A stretch of DNA of 64,000 nt. Source: Funiculus sociatus GB2-C1 (GTDB lineage Bacteria > Cyanobacteriota > Cyanobacteriia > Cyanobacteriales > FACHB-T130). The stretch spans positions 1 to 64,000 of the forward strand of contig NZ_JAMPKJ010000001.1 of the NCBI RefSeq assembly GCF_039962115.1, given 5' to 3'. The notes beneath the pieces are model-generated. The model was not told the origin of the DNA, did not search any database, and saw only the letters and a program-made list of their open reading frames with translations. The position numbers were made by a program, and so were the translations under genes. Shown here piece after piece: positions 1 to 8,167 of the stretch; positions within the stretch are counted from its first letter, which is position 1; each line of letters starts with the position of its first letter.

Positions 1-41
1 CTTTCTTCTTTTTGTTGTTGTTCCAGTAAAAAATTCTTCAT
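1..41 (-). CDS. IS630-type transposase, N-terminal ORF (partial, runs off the window)
   Basis: On the minus strand an ATG at 41 opens a frame reading MKNFLLEQQQKEE before the window ends. This opening resembles the N-terminal helix-turn-helix ORF of cyanobacterial IS630 (Tc1/mariner-like) elements, which typically begin MK(N/D)FL and soon reach a DNA-binding HTH. Only 13 residues are visible, so the assignment rests on this similarity and on the IS630 catalytic remnant just upstream (231-960). Whether this copy is intact cannot be seen. Confidence 0.4.
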   Translation of the reverse strand, partial: MKNFLLEQQQKEE

Positions 42-230
42 AGGTATAGGCCGCAATCAAGAGTTTAGTACAAATTTACCACAAGTTTGTAAATCCAATA
101 GGACTGCTATAGCATCCTAACTACCCTGGCGGTTGCTATAATTCTTCGCTTCAAGATTTTTCGCATCTTTTCAGGGCGCTATCGTAACCGTAGGAAACGA
201 TTTGGTTTGCGCTTAAACTTGATTGCTGGG

Positions 231-960
231 CTACTCAACTATGAACTGGCACATGCTTCCTGATTCATGCAGGAGGTCTAAGGTACAAAAACGTCGAACC
301 CCCGTTTTCGCTTGCGACCAGATATCCTCAATCCAATTCTGTTCTGGGCAATTAGGAGCAAAGCGAACACAGTGAATTTTCCATTCCTCTTCTGGTAAAC
401 CTTGGTTGATTTTGGCTAGAAAGCTCTGGGTTTCCTGGGAACGATAATATCTTGCCCCATCCCAAAAAATCAGCAATCTTTGATGGAGAGACTGGGCTAA
501 TAAATAACGCAGGTAATTAATGGTATTTTTGGAGTTACCCGCATCGTAGGCAATGAGTGCGTAATTCTCCTTCCAGATAGTCAACCGCCCCGTAGTATGT
601 CTGCTTGTCTCGTTCATTGACTACTGGGACTGCTATTTCTTGGTCGGTGAGTCCCCAGACATATCCACTTAAGTTTCCTCAGAGCAAATGACATTCATCC
701 ACCAGTAATACTCAAGGGCAGTCCTGCTTCGATTTCCTTTCGGTGCCTTGCCCACAGGGTTTTAATCTCTTTTTTTTTAGCCACCGCCTCTGGGTCGGCT
801 TTGGGGTTCAGTTTTGTAGTTTTTTTTCCAACTGATTCCTGCTGCCTCGAACAGCTCGTAATAGCTCTGTTTTGACTCGTAAGTTACTTCATACTCAAAA
901 GCTAATTTATATTCGAGTTCTCCGAGTTCCCAGATATCAATCGTAAAGCAGCCAACTTAA
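231..960 (-). pseudogene. IS630-family DDE transposase remnant
   Basis: The minus strand encodes pieces of an IS630/Tc1-mariner DDE transposase in several frames. From upstream to downstream one can read a segment around ESKQSYYELFEAAGISWKK (about 830-900), then VDECHLL with the first catalytic Asp followed by an in-frame TGA, then DQEIAVPVVNERDKQTYYG, and finally a clean 128-codon frame (231-617). That last frame contains LLIFWDGARYY (second Asp) and APNCPEQNWIEDIWSQAK (terminal acidic residue and trailing helix). Frame changes and stops between these blocks show the gene is dead. It is the remains of a cut-and-paste element inserting at TA. Confidence 0.75.
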
Positions 961-1048
961 TACTTCTTAGAGCTGCTGTTGGCTCAGGTAGCTCTTCCTT
1001 CCTTTATGCTTCAGGCGCAGTCCATTTATTCCCTGTTGGTCATAAGAG

Positions 1049-1468
1049 ATGCCAGAAGTAACCGACTTGGATGAACTGCTTTCCCTTTGTTGGCAATGCC
1101 GCCCAACAAACTTGCTTATTTGGTGTGCCGTTAATCACAAACAAGCTGGAATTCTGGCATGGGTGATAGGGTGCGCAGTGCAGAAACCTTTAAGCCCTTG
1201 TGGCTGCTCGTCAAGTGCTGGCACTGTTTGTTCTATGTCACCGATGGATGGAAGGTCTATCCGATGTTCATTGAGTTGGGCGACCAGAATTATCAGCAAG
1301 ACCTATATGAGTCGGGTTGAGGGGGCGAACACAAGGGCAGGGGCATTACCTGGCACGGTAGCACCGAAAAACCTTGTACTACTTCTGCCTCAGCCCTTGA
1401 TGTTGAAGTGTTCGCTTCGCTTGCTGCTCCACTATTTGAAGTATCGAACAGTTCCTCTTTTCGCTTAA
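1049..1468 (+). pseudogene. IS1-family transposase remnant
   Basis: The frame opens with VTDLDELLSLCWQC, a degenerate form of the IS1 transposase segment VDELWSFV, then continues LIWCAVNHKQAGILAWVIG, which is diagnostic of cyanobacterial IS1 transposases. Downstream the homology moves to another frame (WHCLFYVTDGWKVYPMF) and then back to LRLLLHYLKYRTVP, the usual C-terminus. At least two frameshifts make it non-functional. The C-terminal portion recurs at 23.3 kb and 28.2 kb. Confidence 0.7.
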
Positions 1469-1814
1469 ATCATTACTCTTTCAGAAACTTCTGGCAAGAA
1501 AGCACTTTTTTCTTAAGTCGTAGCTGTAGGGTGCAGGCATTTTTTTTGACGTTTCCTTTTTCTCTATTATCTCCTCACCTTTGCTTGGAGCGCTATACAA
1601 GTAAATTTTAAGAGAAAATGTATATGCAATTGGTTAAGGAACCGTTGAGTGGGCAGTTAAACAAATAGCTCGAAGGTTAAAGATTTCCGGGGCACAATGG
1701 TTACCCAAAAATGTGAATCAGATGCTAAGACTTCCTGGCGCCTACCTGAGAAAACTCTTACTAGCTTGACATTCTTGCAAAACCGTGATGCACCCACTAG
1801 ACACAGACTGGGTT
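1469..1814. other. Intergenic, no gene seen
   Basis: Between the IS1 remnant and mutM lie about 345 bases that are T-rich on the plus strand around 1500-1570. Short open frames exist on both strands but none has a recognisable domain, ribosome binding site or conserved composition. I see no RNA gene or strong hairpin. Confidence 0.5.
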
Positions 1815-2693
1815 TCAATTTTTCGGAGAAGTAAATTGTTGGCACTGGGGGCAGAAATGAGCCGAGCGTCCGGCTAATCTGATTCGTTCAATGGGTGTGT
1901 TACAGACTCGACAGGGGACACCAGCGCGGTTATAAACCCAGGCGACACCGCCATAGTTACCGTTGATCCCTTGGACGTTGAGAAAGTTACTAAAGGTTGT
2001 TCCTCCAGCATCAATACTGGCTTGCAAAACTTGAATAATTGCTTCGAGGAGACGCGCAATTTGCTTTAGGCTCAGGTTAGTACAGAGTGTTGTTGGTTGA
2101 ATTTTACTGAGAAATAAAGCTTCATCGGCGTAGATGTTGCCGATTCCAGCCACCAGAGACTGATCGAGCAGGGCAGTTTTAATGGGACGACGACGATTTT
2201 GCAGTTTTAGAGCCAGGTACTCAATGGTAAAATCTGCGGAAAAGGGATCTGGTCCTAAATTCTGTAACCCAGTGATGACTCTTTCTGGAGGAGTTCGTGG
2301 GGGTACCCACCACATTTTACCGAAGGTTCGCTGGTCAACAAAACGTAATTCTTGTGAAGTGAAGCGATCGCCTTCAGCCGAATCACCTGTAAAAAACAAC
2401 CGCACTCGCGTATGTTTCTGTAATGGCTCCTGCAAAGGGACCCACAGCAACTGACCAGTCATCCGCAGGTGAACCCCCAACCAGCCTGCGGGGGAAAGTT
2501 CAGCAAGCAGGTATTTACCGCGTCGGTGCCACTGGGTAATAACTGAACCTGCAACCTCAGCCAAGAAATCTACAGAGGAAAGGGGGTGGGCAATGGTGCG
2601 TTCAAGCAACACATCACCACCCCCAATTTCTTGGTTGAGGGTCAGTTTATTTAGACCCCGACGAACTGTTTCTACTTCAGGCAGTTCTGGCAC
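1815..2693 (-). CDS. mutM: Formamidopyrimidine-DNA glycosylase (Fpg/MutM)
   Basis: Base-excision repair enzyme that removes 8-oxoguanine and formamidopyrimidines and cleaves the abasic site by beta/delta-elimination. All hallmarks are visible: the N-terminal MPELPEVETV with catalytic Pro2 and Glu3, the conserved Lys60 (HRRGK), the helix-two-turn-helix region with VAGIGNIYADEALF near 183-196, and a C-terminal CRVC...CPQC zinc finger. The length of 292 is slightly above the usual 270-290. The start is fixed because Pro2 is the catalytic nucleophile. It lies 3 bases downstream of psaE on the same strand, so co-transcription with a photosystem gene is likely. This pairing is familiar in cyanobacteria and fits repair of photo-oxidative damage. 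Confidence 0.97.
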   Translation of the reverse strand: MPELPEVETVRRGLNKLTLNQEIGGGDVLLERTIAHPLSSVDFLAEVAGSVITQWHRRGKYLLAELSPAGWLGVHLRMTGQLLWVPLQEPLQKHTRVRLFFTGDSAEGDRFTSQELRFVDQRTFGKMWWVPPRTPPERVITGLQNLGPDPFSADFTIEYLALKLQNRRRPIKTALLDQSLVAGIGNIYADEALFLSKIQPTTLCTNLSLKQIARLLEAIIQVLQASIDAGGTTFSNFLNVQGINGNYGGVAWVYNRAGVPCRVCNTPIERIRLAGRSAHFCPQCQQFTSPKN

Positions 2694-2696
2694 AAC

Positions 2697-3074
2697 TTAA
2701 CGCGAGTCAGTTCCCTGATTGGGAGCGCCTTGTACAACCGAGCTACCTTCTCCAGACTCTGGTGCGGCAGCGGGGTTGCCATCAACAACTCGGTTCCCCT
2801 GACCTGTTCTGCGAGTACGTTCGTCGATGGTGGTTTGTTTGCCACCGGAAGCGGCCGTAGTAGTTTTCTTGGCTCCTGGCTTCGGCGCTTCAATCTCTAG
2901 CACTTCGTTCATACCAAAGTTGTTGGTATTAACACCAGCGTAGTTGACATTATTGAAGCGGACAATTACTGGATATTTGATGCCGCTTTGGTCTACGGAT
3001 GCAACAGTCCCAGTATCCTGAAACCAGAAAGATTCTTTGCGGAGAATCTGAACTTTTGAACCACGTTGAACCAT
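2697..3074 (-). CDS. psaE: Photosystem I reaction centre subunit IV (PsaE) with long C-terminal tail
   Basis: PsaE is the stromal SH3-fold subunit of photosystem I that helps ferredoxin docking and cyclic electron flow. Residues 1-65 give the whole conserved core: [44 protein letters not shown] and EVLEIE. Normal cyanobacterial PsaE ends at about 65-75 residues. This one continues in frame for some 56 more, a low-complexity stretch rich in Ala, Gly, Ser, Thr and Lys/Arg that looks disordered. The start matches the family N-terminus. mutM follows after 3 bases. Confidence 0.95.
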   Translation of the reverse strand: MVQRGSKVQILRKESFWFQDTGTVASVDQSGIKYPVIVRFNNVNYAGVNTNNFGMNEVLEIEAPKPGAKKTTTAASGGKQTTIDERTRRTGQGNRVVDGNPAAAPESGEGSSVVQGAPNQGTDSR

Positions 3075-3156
3075 AAGTGTTTTTTCCCTTACGTCATTAA
3101 GCTAAAGCGTACTACTGGATCGGGACTCGCACCAACCATCTAGCCTTTAAGTTTTA

Positions 3157-3804
3157 TTACCGCTCCCGCCAGCGCACTCGGACGAAATGCGCGGGACGCC
3201 CCCAGATGTCAGGTGTCGCGGAAATCTCATCAATTGCCAAGTTGAAGGGAATTGATGTTGTAATGTACTTTTGGGCGAGACTACCCAGGTCAGGTGTTAA
3301 TTGGGCAGCAGCTGTGGCAGCGATGCCCAAACCCAAGATTTGCTCTATAGGACTGCGAGGTAGGATGAGATGGACACCCAAGGCTAGCCCGGCGGTCACG
3401 AGCATCCCGACAGACAAATTCGTGCCACAACGGGGATGCACAGCTAGGTTCCATTCGCCGCTGGTGGTGCGCTGGCGGGCGATGCGAACTGCACGATGCA
3501 ACTCGGAGGTGTTAACTTGACCGTAGATGTAAAAGCCTTGGTCGGTGGATAAACCGCCCAAGGTGTCGTTGTCCATTTGACGGGACATTGAAGCACTTCT
3601 TGAGGAATATGAGTTTAAGCGATCGCTCAAAACCCAAACTGTGGCGTGTTCCAAAGCGTGAACCTGACGCAGCATCAGAATTTCTTTCAAGCCGGGAACA
3701 AAGTTTAGCTGTTTGAGTAAATCAGCATCTTGTGTGGCTTGAGGGGCGGGAGAATCAAAGCTCCAGAAGTTGCCAGTATAAGAGGAAGCAGAAGCAGTAG
3801 TCAT
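3157..3804 (-). CDS. DUF6391 family membrane protein
   Basis: A 215-residue protein that I place in the cyanobacterial DUF6391 family from the HALEHATVWVL segment and overall layout. His49, Glu52 and His53 form an HxxEH pattern, like the inverted zinc site of some metallopeptidases; that reading is inference. A conserved HPRCGTN-type segment (AVHPRCGTNLSVG) precedes two hydrophobic stretches (about 131-150 and 156-170) that could be membrane spans. The C-terminus ends in a basic RVRWRER. It sits alone between psaE and a TolB-like gene on the same strand. Function unknown. Confidence 0.7.
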   Translation of the reverse strand: MTTASASSYTGNFWSFDSPAPQATQDADLLKQLNFVPGLKEILMLRQVHALEHATVWVLSDRLNSYSSRSASMSRQMDNDTLGGLSTDQGFYIYGQVNTSELHRAVRIARQRTTSGEWNLAVHPRCGTNLSVGMLVTAGLALGVHLILPRSPIEQILGLGIAATAAAQLTPDLGSLAQKYITTSIPFNLAIDEISATPDIWGRPAHFVRVRWRER

Positions 3805-3954
3805 AGATCAGAACTACTCCAAACTTGCAGATTGATTAACTGAGATGTTTTTCAACTGTAGCGTTTACGCCTGGAAGTCGTTAGGAAAAAATGGCAATCA
3901 TGCAAAGGTAAAAGGAAAAAAACAAGAATTCTTCACTTTTGTCTTTTTCCTTTT

Positions 3955-4533
3955 CTAGGGGCTAGGAGTGTTGGGAGGCGCAGGCTGTGACGCTTCTGGA
4001 AGCGACGCGGGTCTAGGTAAGGATAATTCTATGCTGGGGCCGCGATCGTAAATTTCAATGTCCCACTGTCCCGAACGGTTAGATTCAAAGGCTATAAATC
4101 GACCATTGCCACTAATTGTCGGATGGCGGACTTCGCCTGAAATATTGTCAGTAATGACTTCAGATTGCAAGGCTTGGCGGTCATAAACGAATACATCTGG
4201 CTTGCCTCGCTCCTCGGAGATGTACACAATGTAACGACCATCGGCACTGATGTCTGGTTGTTCCTGAATGATACTGGACTGATTGAGTCCTGGTAAGTTA
4301 ATCAGGCGACGTTGGCGGACATCATAAAGAAAGATGCCTCGATGGGCTTGGCGGGAGGAGGTAAAGACCAAGTAGCGCCCATCGTAGGATAGCTGGGGTT
4401 CTTGCTCGGCAGCTAAGCTATTTAAGGAGGCTCCGAGCAATTGTGGGGGTGGGGTGAGCAAGACACCATTGCTACAACTGCTCAATCCAGCGAATAATCC
4501 AACTGCTAAAACTGACAGATAACGAATAATCAT
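3955..4533 (-). CDS. TolB/PD40 beta-propeller lipoprotein
   Basis: A 192-residue secreted protein. The N-terminus has a hydrophobic signal ending in a lipobox (LSSC, Cys20), so it is probably lipid-anchored. The rest holds three PD40/TolB-type propeller repeats: SYDGRYLVFTSSR, SADGRYIVYISEERGKPDVF and SGNGRFIAFESNRSGQWDI. The tail is Pro-rich. Full TolB has more blades, so this is a short partial-propeller relative, not the Tol-Pal component itself. It follows pedR on the same strand after an inverted repeat. Role unknown, probably binding in the periplasm. Confidence 0.75.
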   Translation of the reverse strand: MIIRYLSVLAVGLFAGLSSCSNGVLLTPPPQLLGASLNSLAAEQEPQLSYDGRYLVFTSSRQAHRGIFLYDVRQRRLINLPGLNQSSIIQEQPDISADGRYIVYISEERGKPDVFVYDRQALQSEVITDNISGEVRHPTISGNGRFIAFESNRSGQWDIEIYDRGPSIELSLPRPASLPEASQPAPPNTPSP

Positions 4534-4540
4534 TATGGCT

Positions 4541-4585
4541 AATGGCTAATAGCTATTGACAATTAGCCATTAGCTATTAGCCATT
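4541..4585 (-). repeat. Inverted repeat with 14-bp arms after pedR
   Basis: AATGGCTAATAGCT (4541-4554) is exactly complementary to AGCTATTAGCCATT (4572-4585), with a 17-base spacer that itself repeats the GCTAAT motif. It starts immediately after the pedR stop and ends just before the next gene's ATG. It may end or attenuate pedR transcripts, but no T-run follows, so it may equally be a dispersed GCTAATGG-type repeat. Confidence 0.6.
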
Positions 4586-4861
4586 TTAGGAAATCACTTC
4601 ATCACTAGGCGTTGGCAAGGGGCAGCAGTTAACATCATTTATACAAACCTTTCCCCACTGCAACGCCCAGCGTAGTAGTTCTACACGATTGTTAGTTTTG
4701 GTCTTGGTCAAGATATTGCTAATGTGATTATCAACTGTGCGTTTGCTGATTTCTAGCTTCTGGGCAATTTTGTCGTTGGTTAAACCACCAGAAACTAGCT
4801 CGATGATTTGCAGTTCGCGATCGGAAAGACTCGCGGGGATATGGGTCTCGCTACTGGACAT
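4586..4861 (-). CDS. pedR: Small LuxR-type regulator, PedR-like
   Basis: A 91-residue protein that is almost entirely a GerE/LuxR helix-turn-helix (LSDRELQIIELVSGG ... KIAQKLEISKRTVDNHISNI) with no receiver domain. This matches PedR, a cyanobacterial regulator that responds to photosynthetic electron transport through thioredoxin acting on a cysteine. A short C-terminal tail carries Cys73, Cys79 and Cys80; Cys80 coincides with the redox cysteine reported for Synechocystis PedR, as I recall it. The match is by length, domain and cysteine position; no alignment was run. It is probably monocistronic, with a long leader. Confidence 0.75.
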   Translation of the reverse strand: MSSSETHIPASLSDRELQIIELVSGGLTNDKIAQKLEISKRTVDNHISNILTKTKTNNRVELLRWALQWGKVCINDVNCCPLPTPSDEVIS

Positions 4862-5067
4862 AAGTATTTCTTCCTTAGTATAACTACTTATTATCTATTT
4901 CAATTTTAGAAGATCCTTGGCGGGTAAGCCCGATCCCGACTGGGATTGGGGGCTAGGGGCAAGGAACAAGGAGGACTTGGAAGAATAATTCATTCTTTAT
5001 CCTTTATCCTTGGGGTAACTTTTTCCTTTTCTGGTAGGCTGAGTTTACGTACACAAGGAGTGCAGCT

Positions 5068-6051
5068 GTGACTCATCCCCGTGTTCTCTGCCTCGGAGAA
5101 ATTTTGTTTGATTTGCTAGCCGAGCAATTGGGGCGATCGCTTGAAGATGTCGAATCTTGGACACCATACCCAGGCGGCGCACCAGCTAATGTGGCGTGTG
5201 CGCTGGTAAAGTTGGGAACGCCATCTGGATTTATTGGCTGTGTTGGTGAAGATGCGCCGGGAAACGAATTGGTAAAGTTGTTGCAGGATGTAGGTGTAGA
5301 TACTAAGGGCGTACAGCGCCATCCTACGGCACCAACGCGACAAGTTTATGTTACACGCTCTTTGGAGGGCGATCGCACGTTTGCCGGGTTTGGCGAACTT
5401 GATACCACAGAATTTGCTGATACTCACCTGAGTGCGTCTAATCTGCCAGTGGCTTTGTTTGAAGAGGCTGATTTTCTAGTATTGGGGACGCTGGAGTTAG
5501 CTTATCCCGATAGTAAGGAAGCGATCGCTCAAGCGCTTAATCTCGCAGATCAGTACGATGTCAAAATTGTATTAGATGTCAATCGGCGCGATATGTTTTG
5601 GCCTGACCCTAGCGTATCTAAGCCTCTGATTTTAGAACTCTTAAAGCACGTCGATTTCCTCAAGGTTGCTGAAGAAGAAGCCGAATGGCTATTTGACACA
5701 ATGGATGCTGGTGCTATTACTTATCGTCTGGACTCAGTAGAAGGCGTTTTAGTGACTGCTGGGGAAAAAGGTTGTGCATACTGTCTGGGTGAAAATGAAG
5801 GTAGGCTGGCTGCTTTTTCCGTCCCGGTGGTGGATACAACAGGTGCGGGTGATGGGTTTGTTGCTGGTTTCATCCATCAGTTGTGTCAACATGGCATCAA
5901 AAGTCTTACCGATGCAGAAATGGCTAAGCGTGTGGTGACATATGCTAGTGCGGTGGGGGCGACGTGTGCAATGAAGCCGGGAGCGATCGCTTCCCAGCCA
6001 ACAGCAGCCCAAGTGGAAGAGTTTCTGGGAAAAATGAAGGATGAAGGATGA
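5068..6051 (+). CDS. PfkB-family sugar kinase, probable fructokinase
   Basis: ATP-dependent kinase of the ribokinase/PfkB family. The N-terminal glycine motif appears as PYPGGAPANVACALVKLG followed by GFIGCVGEDAPGN, and the C-terminal signature DTTGAGDGFVAGF supplies the catalytic Asp and anion hole. Length 327 is normal. The opening LCLGEILFDLLAE and overall pattern fit bacterial fructokinases (fructose to fructose 6-phosphate), but other sugars in this family cannot be excluded. Its last 11 bases overlap the next gene within a repeated ATGAAGG stretch, indicating translational coupling. Confidence 0.88.
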   Translation: MTHPRVLCLGEILFDLLAEQLGRSLEDVESWTPYPGGAPANVACALVKLGTPSGFIGCVGEDAPGNELVKLLQDVGVDTKGVQRHPTAPTRQVYVTRSLEGDRTFAGFGELDTTEFADTHLSASNLPVALFEEADFLVLGTLELAYPDSKEAIAQALNLADQYDVKIVLDVNRRDMFWPDPSVSKPLILELLKHVDFLKVAEEEAEWLFDTMDAGAITYRLDSVEGVLVTAGEKGCAYCLGENEGRLAAFSVPVVDTTGAGDGFVAGFIHQLCQHGIKSLTDAEMAKRVVTYASAVGATCAMKPGAIASQPTAAQVEEFLGKMKDEG

Positions 6052-7258
6052 ATTAATTCAGCCTTCTGAAATGCTGCTGCGAAGTTTAATTGCTAGTCGC
6101 ATCGCAGAAAGTCCCGAAAGGCGCATCACTTTTGCACAATATATGGAGTGGGTGCTGTACGAACCGCAGCACGGCTACTATGCTACTAATGCGGTTAATA
6201 TTGGGGCGGAGGGTGACTTTTTTACTTCCCCTCACCTGGGTGCTGACTTTGGCGAATTACTAGCTGAACAATTCGCCGAAATGTGGGATATTCTAGGGAA
6301 TCCGGTGCCTTTTACCCTTGTGGAAATGGGCGCTGGTGCGGGAATCTTGGCGGCAGATATTTTACGCTATTTGCAACAACACTATCCAGAAATTTTTGAG
6401 GTTTTGGAGTACGTTATTGTTGAAATTGCCCCTGGGTTAATTTCTCAACAACAGCAAGTTTTACAGAATATGCTGGGTAAAACTGCTGCCTTAGTAAGGT
6501 GGTGTTCTCTAGAAGAAATACCGAAAAACTCTATTGTCGGCTGCTTTTTTTCTAATGAGTTGGTGGATGCGTTACCAGTGCATCAGTTTGCTATTGAAGA
6601 AGGGCAAATTCGGGAAGTTTATGTTACTTCGAGGGATGGAGTGACTTTCGAGGAAGTGACGGGCGTTCCTTCGACACCAAAGCTGACAGAATATTTTGAC
6701 TTGGTGGGGATTGAATTACCTTCTAGTGTTTATGCAGATGGGTATCGCAGTGAAATTAATTTAGCAGCTTATAACTGGCTGAGTACAGTCGCCGAAGCGC
6801 TACAACGTGGGTATCTTTTAACAATTGATTATGGCTATCCGGCGACTCGTTATTATAGTCTAGGGCGGAGACAGGGGACGCTACAGTGCTATTACCGCCA
6901 TATGCACCATGACAACCCTTATATAAATATTGGGCAGCAGGACATCACAGCTCATGTGGATTTTACGGCTCTGGAGCGCTGGGGCGATCGCTTGCAATTG
7001 CCAAAGTTGGGTTTTACTCAGCAAGGGTTATTTTTGATGGCGTTGGGTTTGGGCGATCGCATTGCTGCCCTTTCCACAGGGGGAGAAAATATCGTTAAGT
7101 CGCAAGGCATTTCTGGTTTACTCCGCTGTCGAGATACGCTACACCAGCTAATTGATCCAATGGGTTTGGGCAATTTTGGGGTATTGGTGCAAACCAAAGG
7201 GTTGCGGGAGGAGGAAAGGGCGCGAAGTCTCAAAGGTTTAAAAATGCCATTGATGTGA
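6041..7258 (+). CDS. MidA/NDUFAF7-family SAM-dependent methyltransferase (DUF185)
   Basis: A 405-residue class I methyltransferase of the MidA/NDUFAF7 family; the mitochondrial relative methylates a complex I arginine. Visible features are the family opening ISFxQYME-type segment (ITFAQYMEWVLYEPQHGYY), the binding segment GADFGELLAEQFAEMW, the SAM glycine loop VEMGAGAGILAADIL near 94-108, and FFSNELVDALPVHQF. A role toward NDH-1 is suggested by homology only. It starts inside the sugar-kinase gene (11-base overlap) and is probably co-translated with it. Confidence 0.88.
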   Translation: MKDELIQPSEMLLRSLIASRIAESPERRITFAQYMEWVLYEPQHGYYATNAVNIGAEGDFFTSPHLGADFGELLAEQFAEMWDILGNPVPFTLVEMGAGAGILAADILRYLQQHYPEIFEVLEYVIVEIAPGLISQQQQVLQNMLGKTAALVRWCSLEEIPKNSIVGCFFSNELVDALPVHQFAIEEGQIREVYVTSRDGVTFEEVTGVPSTPKLTEYFDLVGIELPSSVYADGYRSEINLAAYNWLSTVAEALQRGYLLTIDYGYPATRYYSLGRRQGTLQCYYRHMHHDNPYINIGQQDITAHVDFTALERWGDRLQLPKLGFTQQGLFLMALGLGDRIAALSTGGENIVKSQGISGLLRCRDTLHQLIDPMGLGNFGVLVQTKGLREEERARSLKGLKMPLM

Positions 7259-7412
7259 TAAGTAAGCGATGCAAGAGAAAGTTTTATTTACCTTTGCACC
7301 TTCTTTGGGGGATTTTTAAATAATGGAGATCTATTTTAAAACAATTTAAATGTTATTTCTTCCTTATCAAAAACATGATATCAGAGAAAAACGGCTAAAG
7401 TCAATGCCTAAC

Positions 7413-7805
7413 TTAACTTTTTATTTCCATTGCCACAGCAACTAAATCCTCAATTTTCTTAATATTTGGATCGCCAGCTAAATAACCAATTCCGCGATGC
7501 AAATGGAGGCGAAATTGATTAGCTAAAGTTTCTCGTTCAGTACCTAAGCCATCATTGTGACAGCGTTGTTTCAGGGCGATTAACAAAATATCAGACATTT
7601 CTCCGCCAAAGACGCGCCATGTCATCTCGACATTGCTATCAGCAGGAATTGGCACTGGTGAAGGAATACTTGGTTCGGAGAGAGAACGACAAAACGCCCA
7701 ACGGCAAAGGATATTCCACTGCTCTATTTTAGTGCTGCGCTTTAGCTTAGTGAGCTGCTCTTTGGCAGTTTGGGAAAGTTTAATTCTGTCAAGTGGTGGT
7801 TCCAT
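7413..7805 (-). CDS. dndE: DNA sulfur modification protein DndE
   Basis: Small DndE subunit of the phosphorothioation complex that swaps a non-bridging backbone oxygen for sulfur; DndE binds nicked DNA as a tetramer in characterised systems. The 130-residue sequence has the typical opening PPLDRIKLSQTAKEQLTKLKR, the WNILCRWAFCRSL segment, TWRVFGGEMSDI, and the LHRGIGYLAG signature toward the C-terminus. It is last in the minus-strand order dndC-dndD-dndE. An unusually long gap of 362 bases separates it from dndD, so it may have its own promoter. Confidence 0.93.
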   Translation of the reverse strand: MEPPLDRIKLSQTAKEQLTKLKRSTKIEQWNILCRWAFCRSLSEPSIPSPVPIPADSNVEMTWRVFGGEMSDILLIALKQRCHNDGLGTERETLANQFRLHLHRGIGYLAGDPNIKKIEDLVAVAMEIKS

Positions 7806-8167
7806 GAGAAAGTGGCTCGGCTGTAGTAAAAGAAGAGATATGCTTATGAGAGTGGTGACGCTCCCGCTTATGGGGGAAGCGGGAAGCTGAGTTAATTAAG
7901 TGCGAACCCCTCACAAGGGTCGTCCCTTTGGAACATCGCTGGTATATTCTTTACATTTAAGCAGGAGTTCTTAAAGATTGTGCAAAAAATGACTTGATCG
8001 ATTGCACAGTTATGGTGAGCGAGTCAATAATGGTGACATAGGGAATTTACCCAAACGTACTCAAATAAGGTTTCAGAGGCGGGTTTCAAACCCCGCTTCT
8101 TCTGTTTAATTTTGTAGCCAATCCCAGGTTAAGCGGACTCGGTTGGATGAGACGGCGCGAGGTTGGA
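7806..8167. other. dndD-dndE intergenic region
   Basis: This 362-base gap between dndD and dndE has no convincing gene. It contains a GC-rich hairpin at 8075-8100, an inverted CCCGCTT/AAGCGGG pair near 7863-7886, and TGTGCAA/TTGCACA arms near 7978-8008. Most Dnd operons have D and E nearly touching, so the insertion is unusual. The hairpins suggest it may partly uncouple dndE expression. Confidence 0.5.
8075..8100 (-). terminator. GC-rich hairpin, possible terminator or attenuator
   Basis: A 9-pair stem with one G-U wobble (AGAGGCGGG against CCCGCTTCT) closes an 8-base loop. It lies about 70 bases past the dndD stop in transcription direction. No U-tract follows on the minus strand, so a classical intrinsic terminator is doubtful. 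Confidence 0.35.

Noticed and set aside
1657-1845. 62-residue open frame on the minus strand
   Set aside because: It overlaps the mutM C-terminus in another frame, has no domain or ribosome binding site, and shows no conserved composition.
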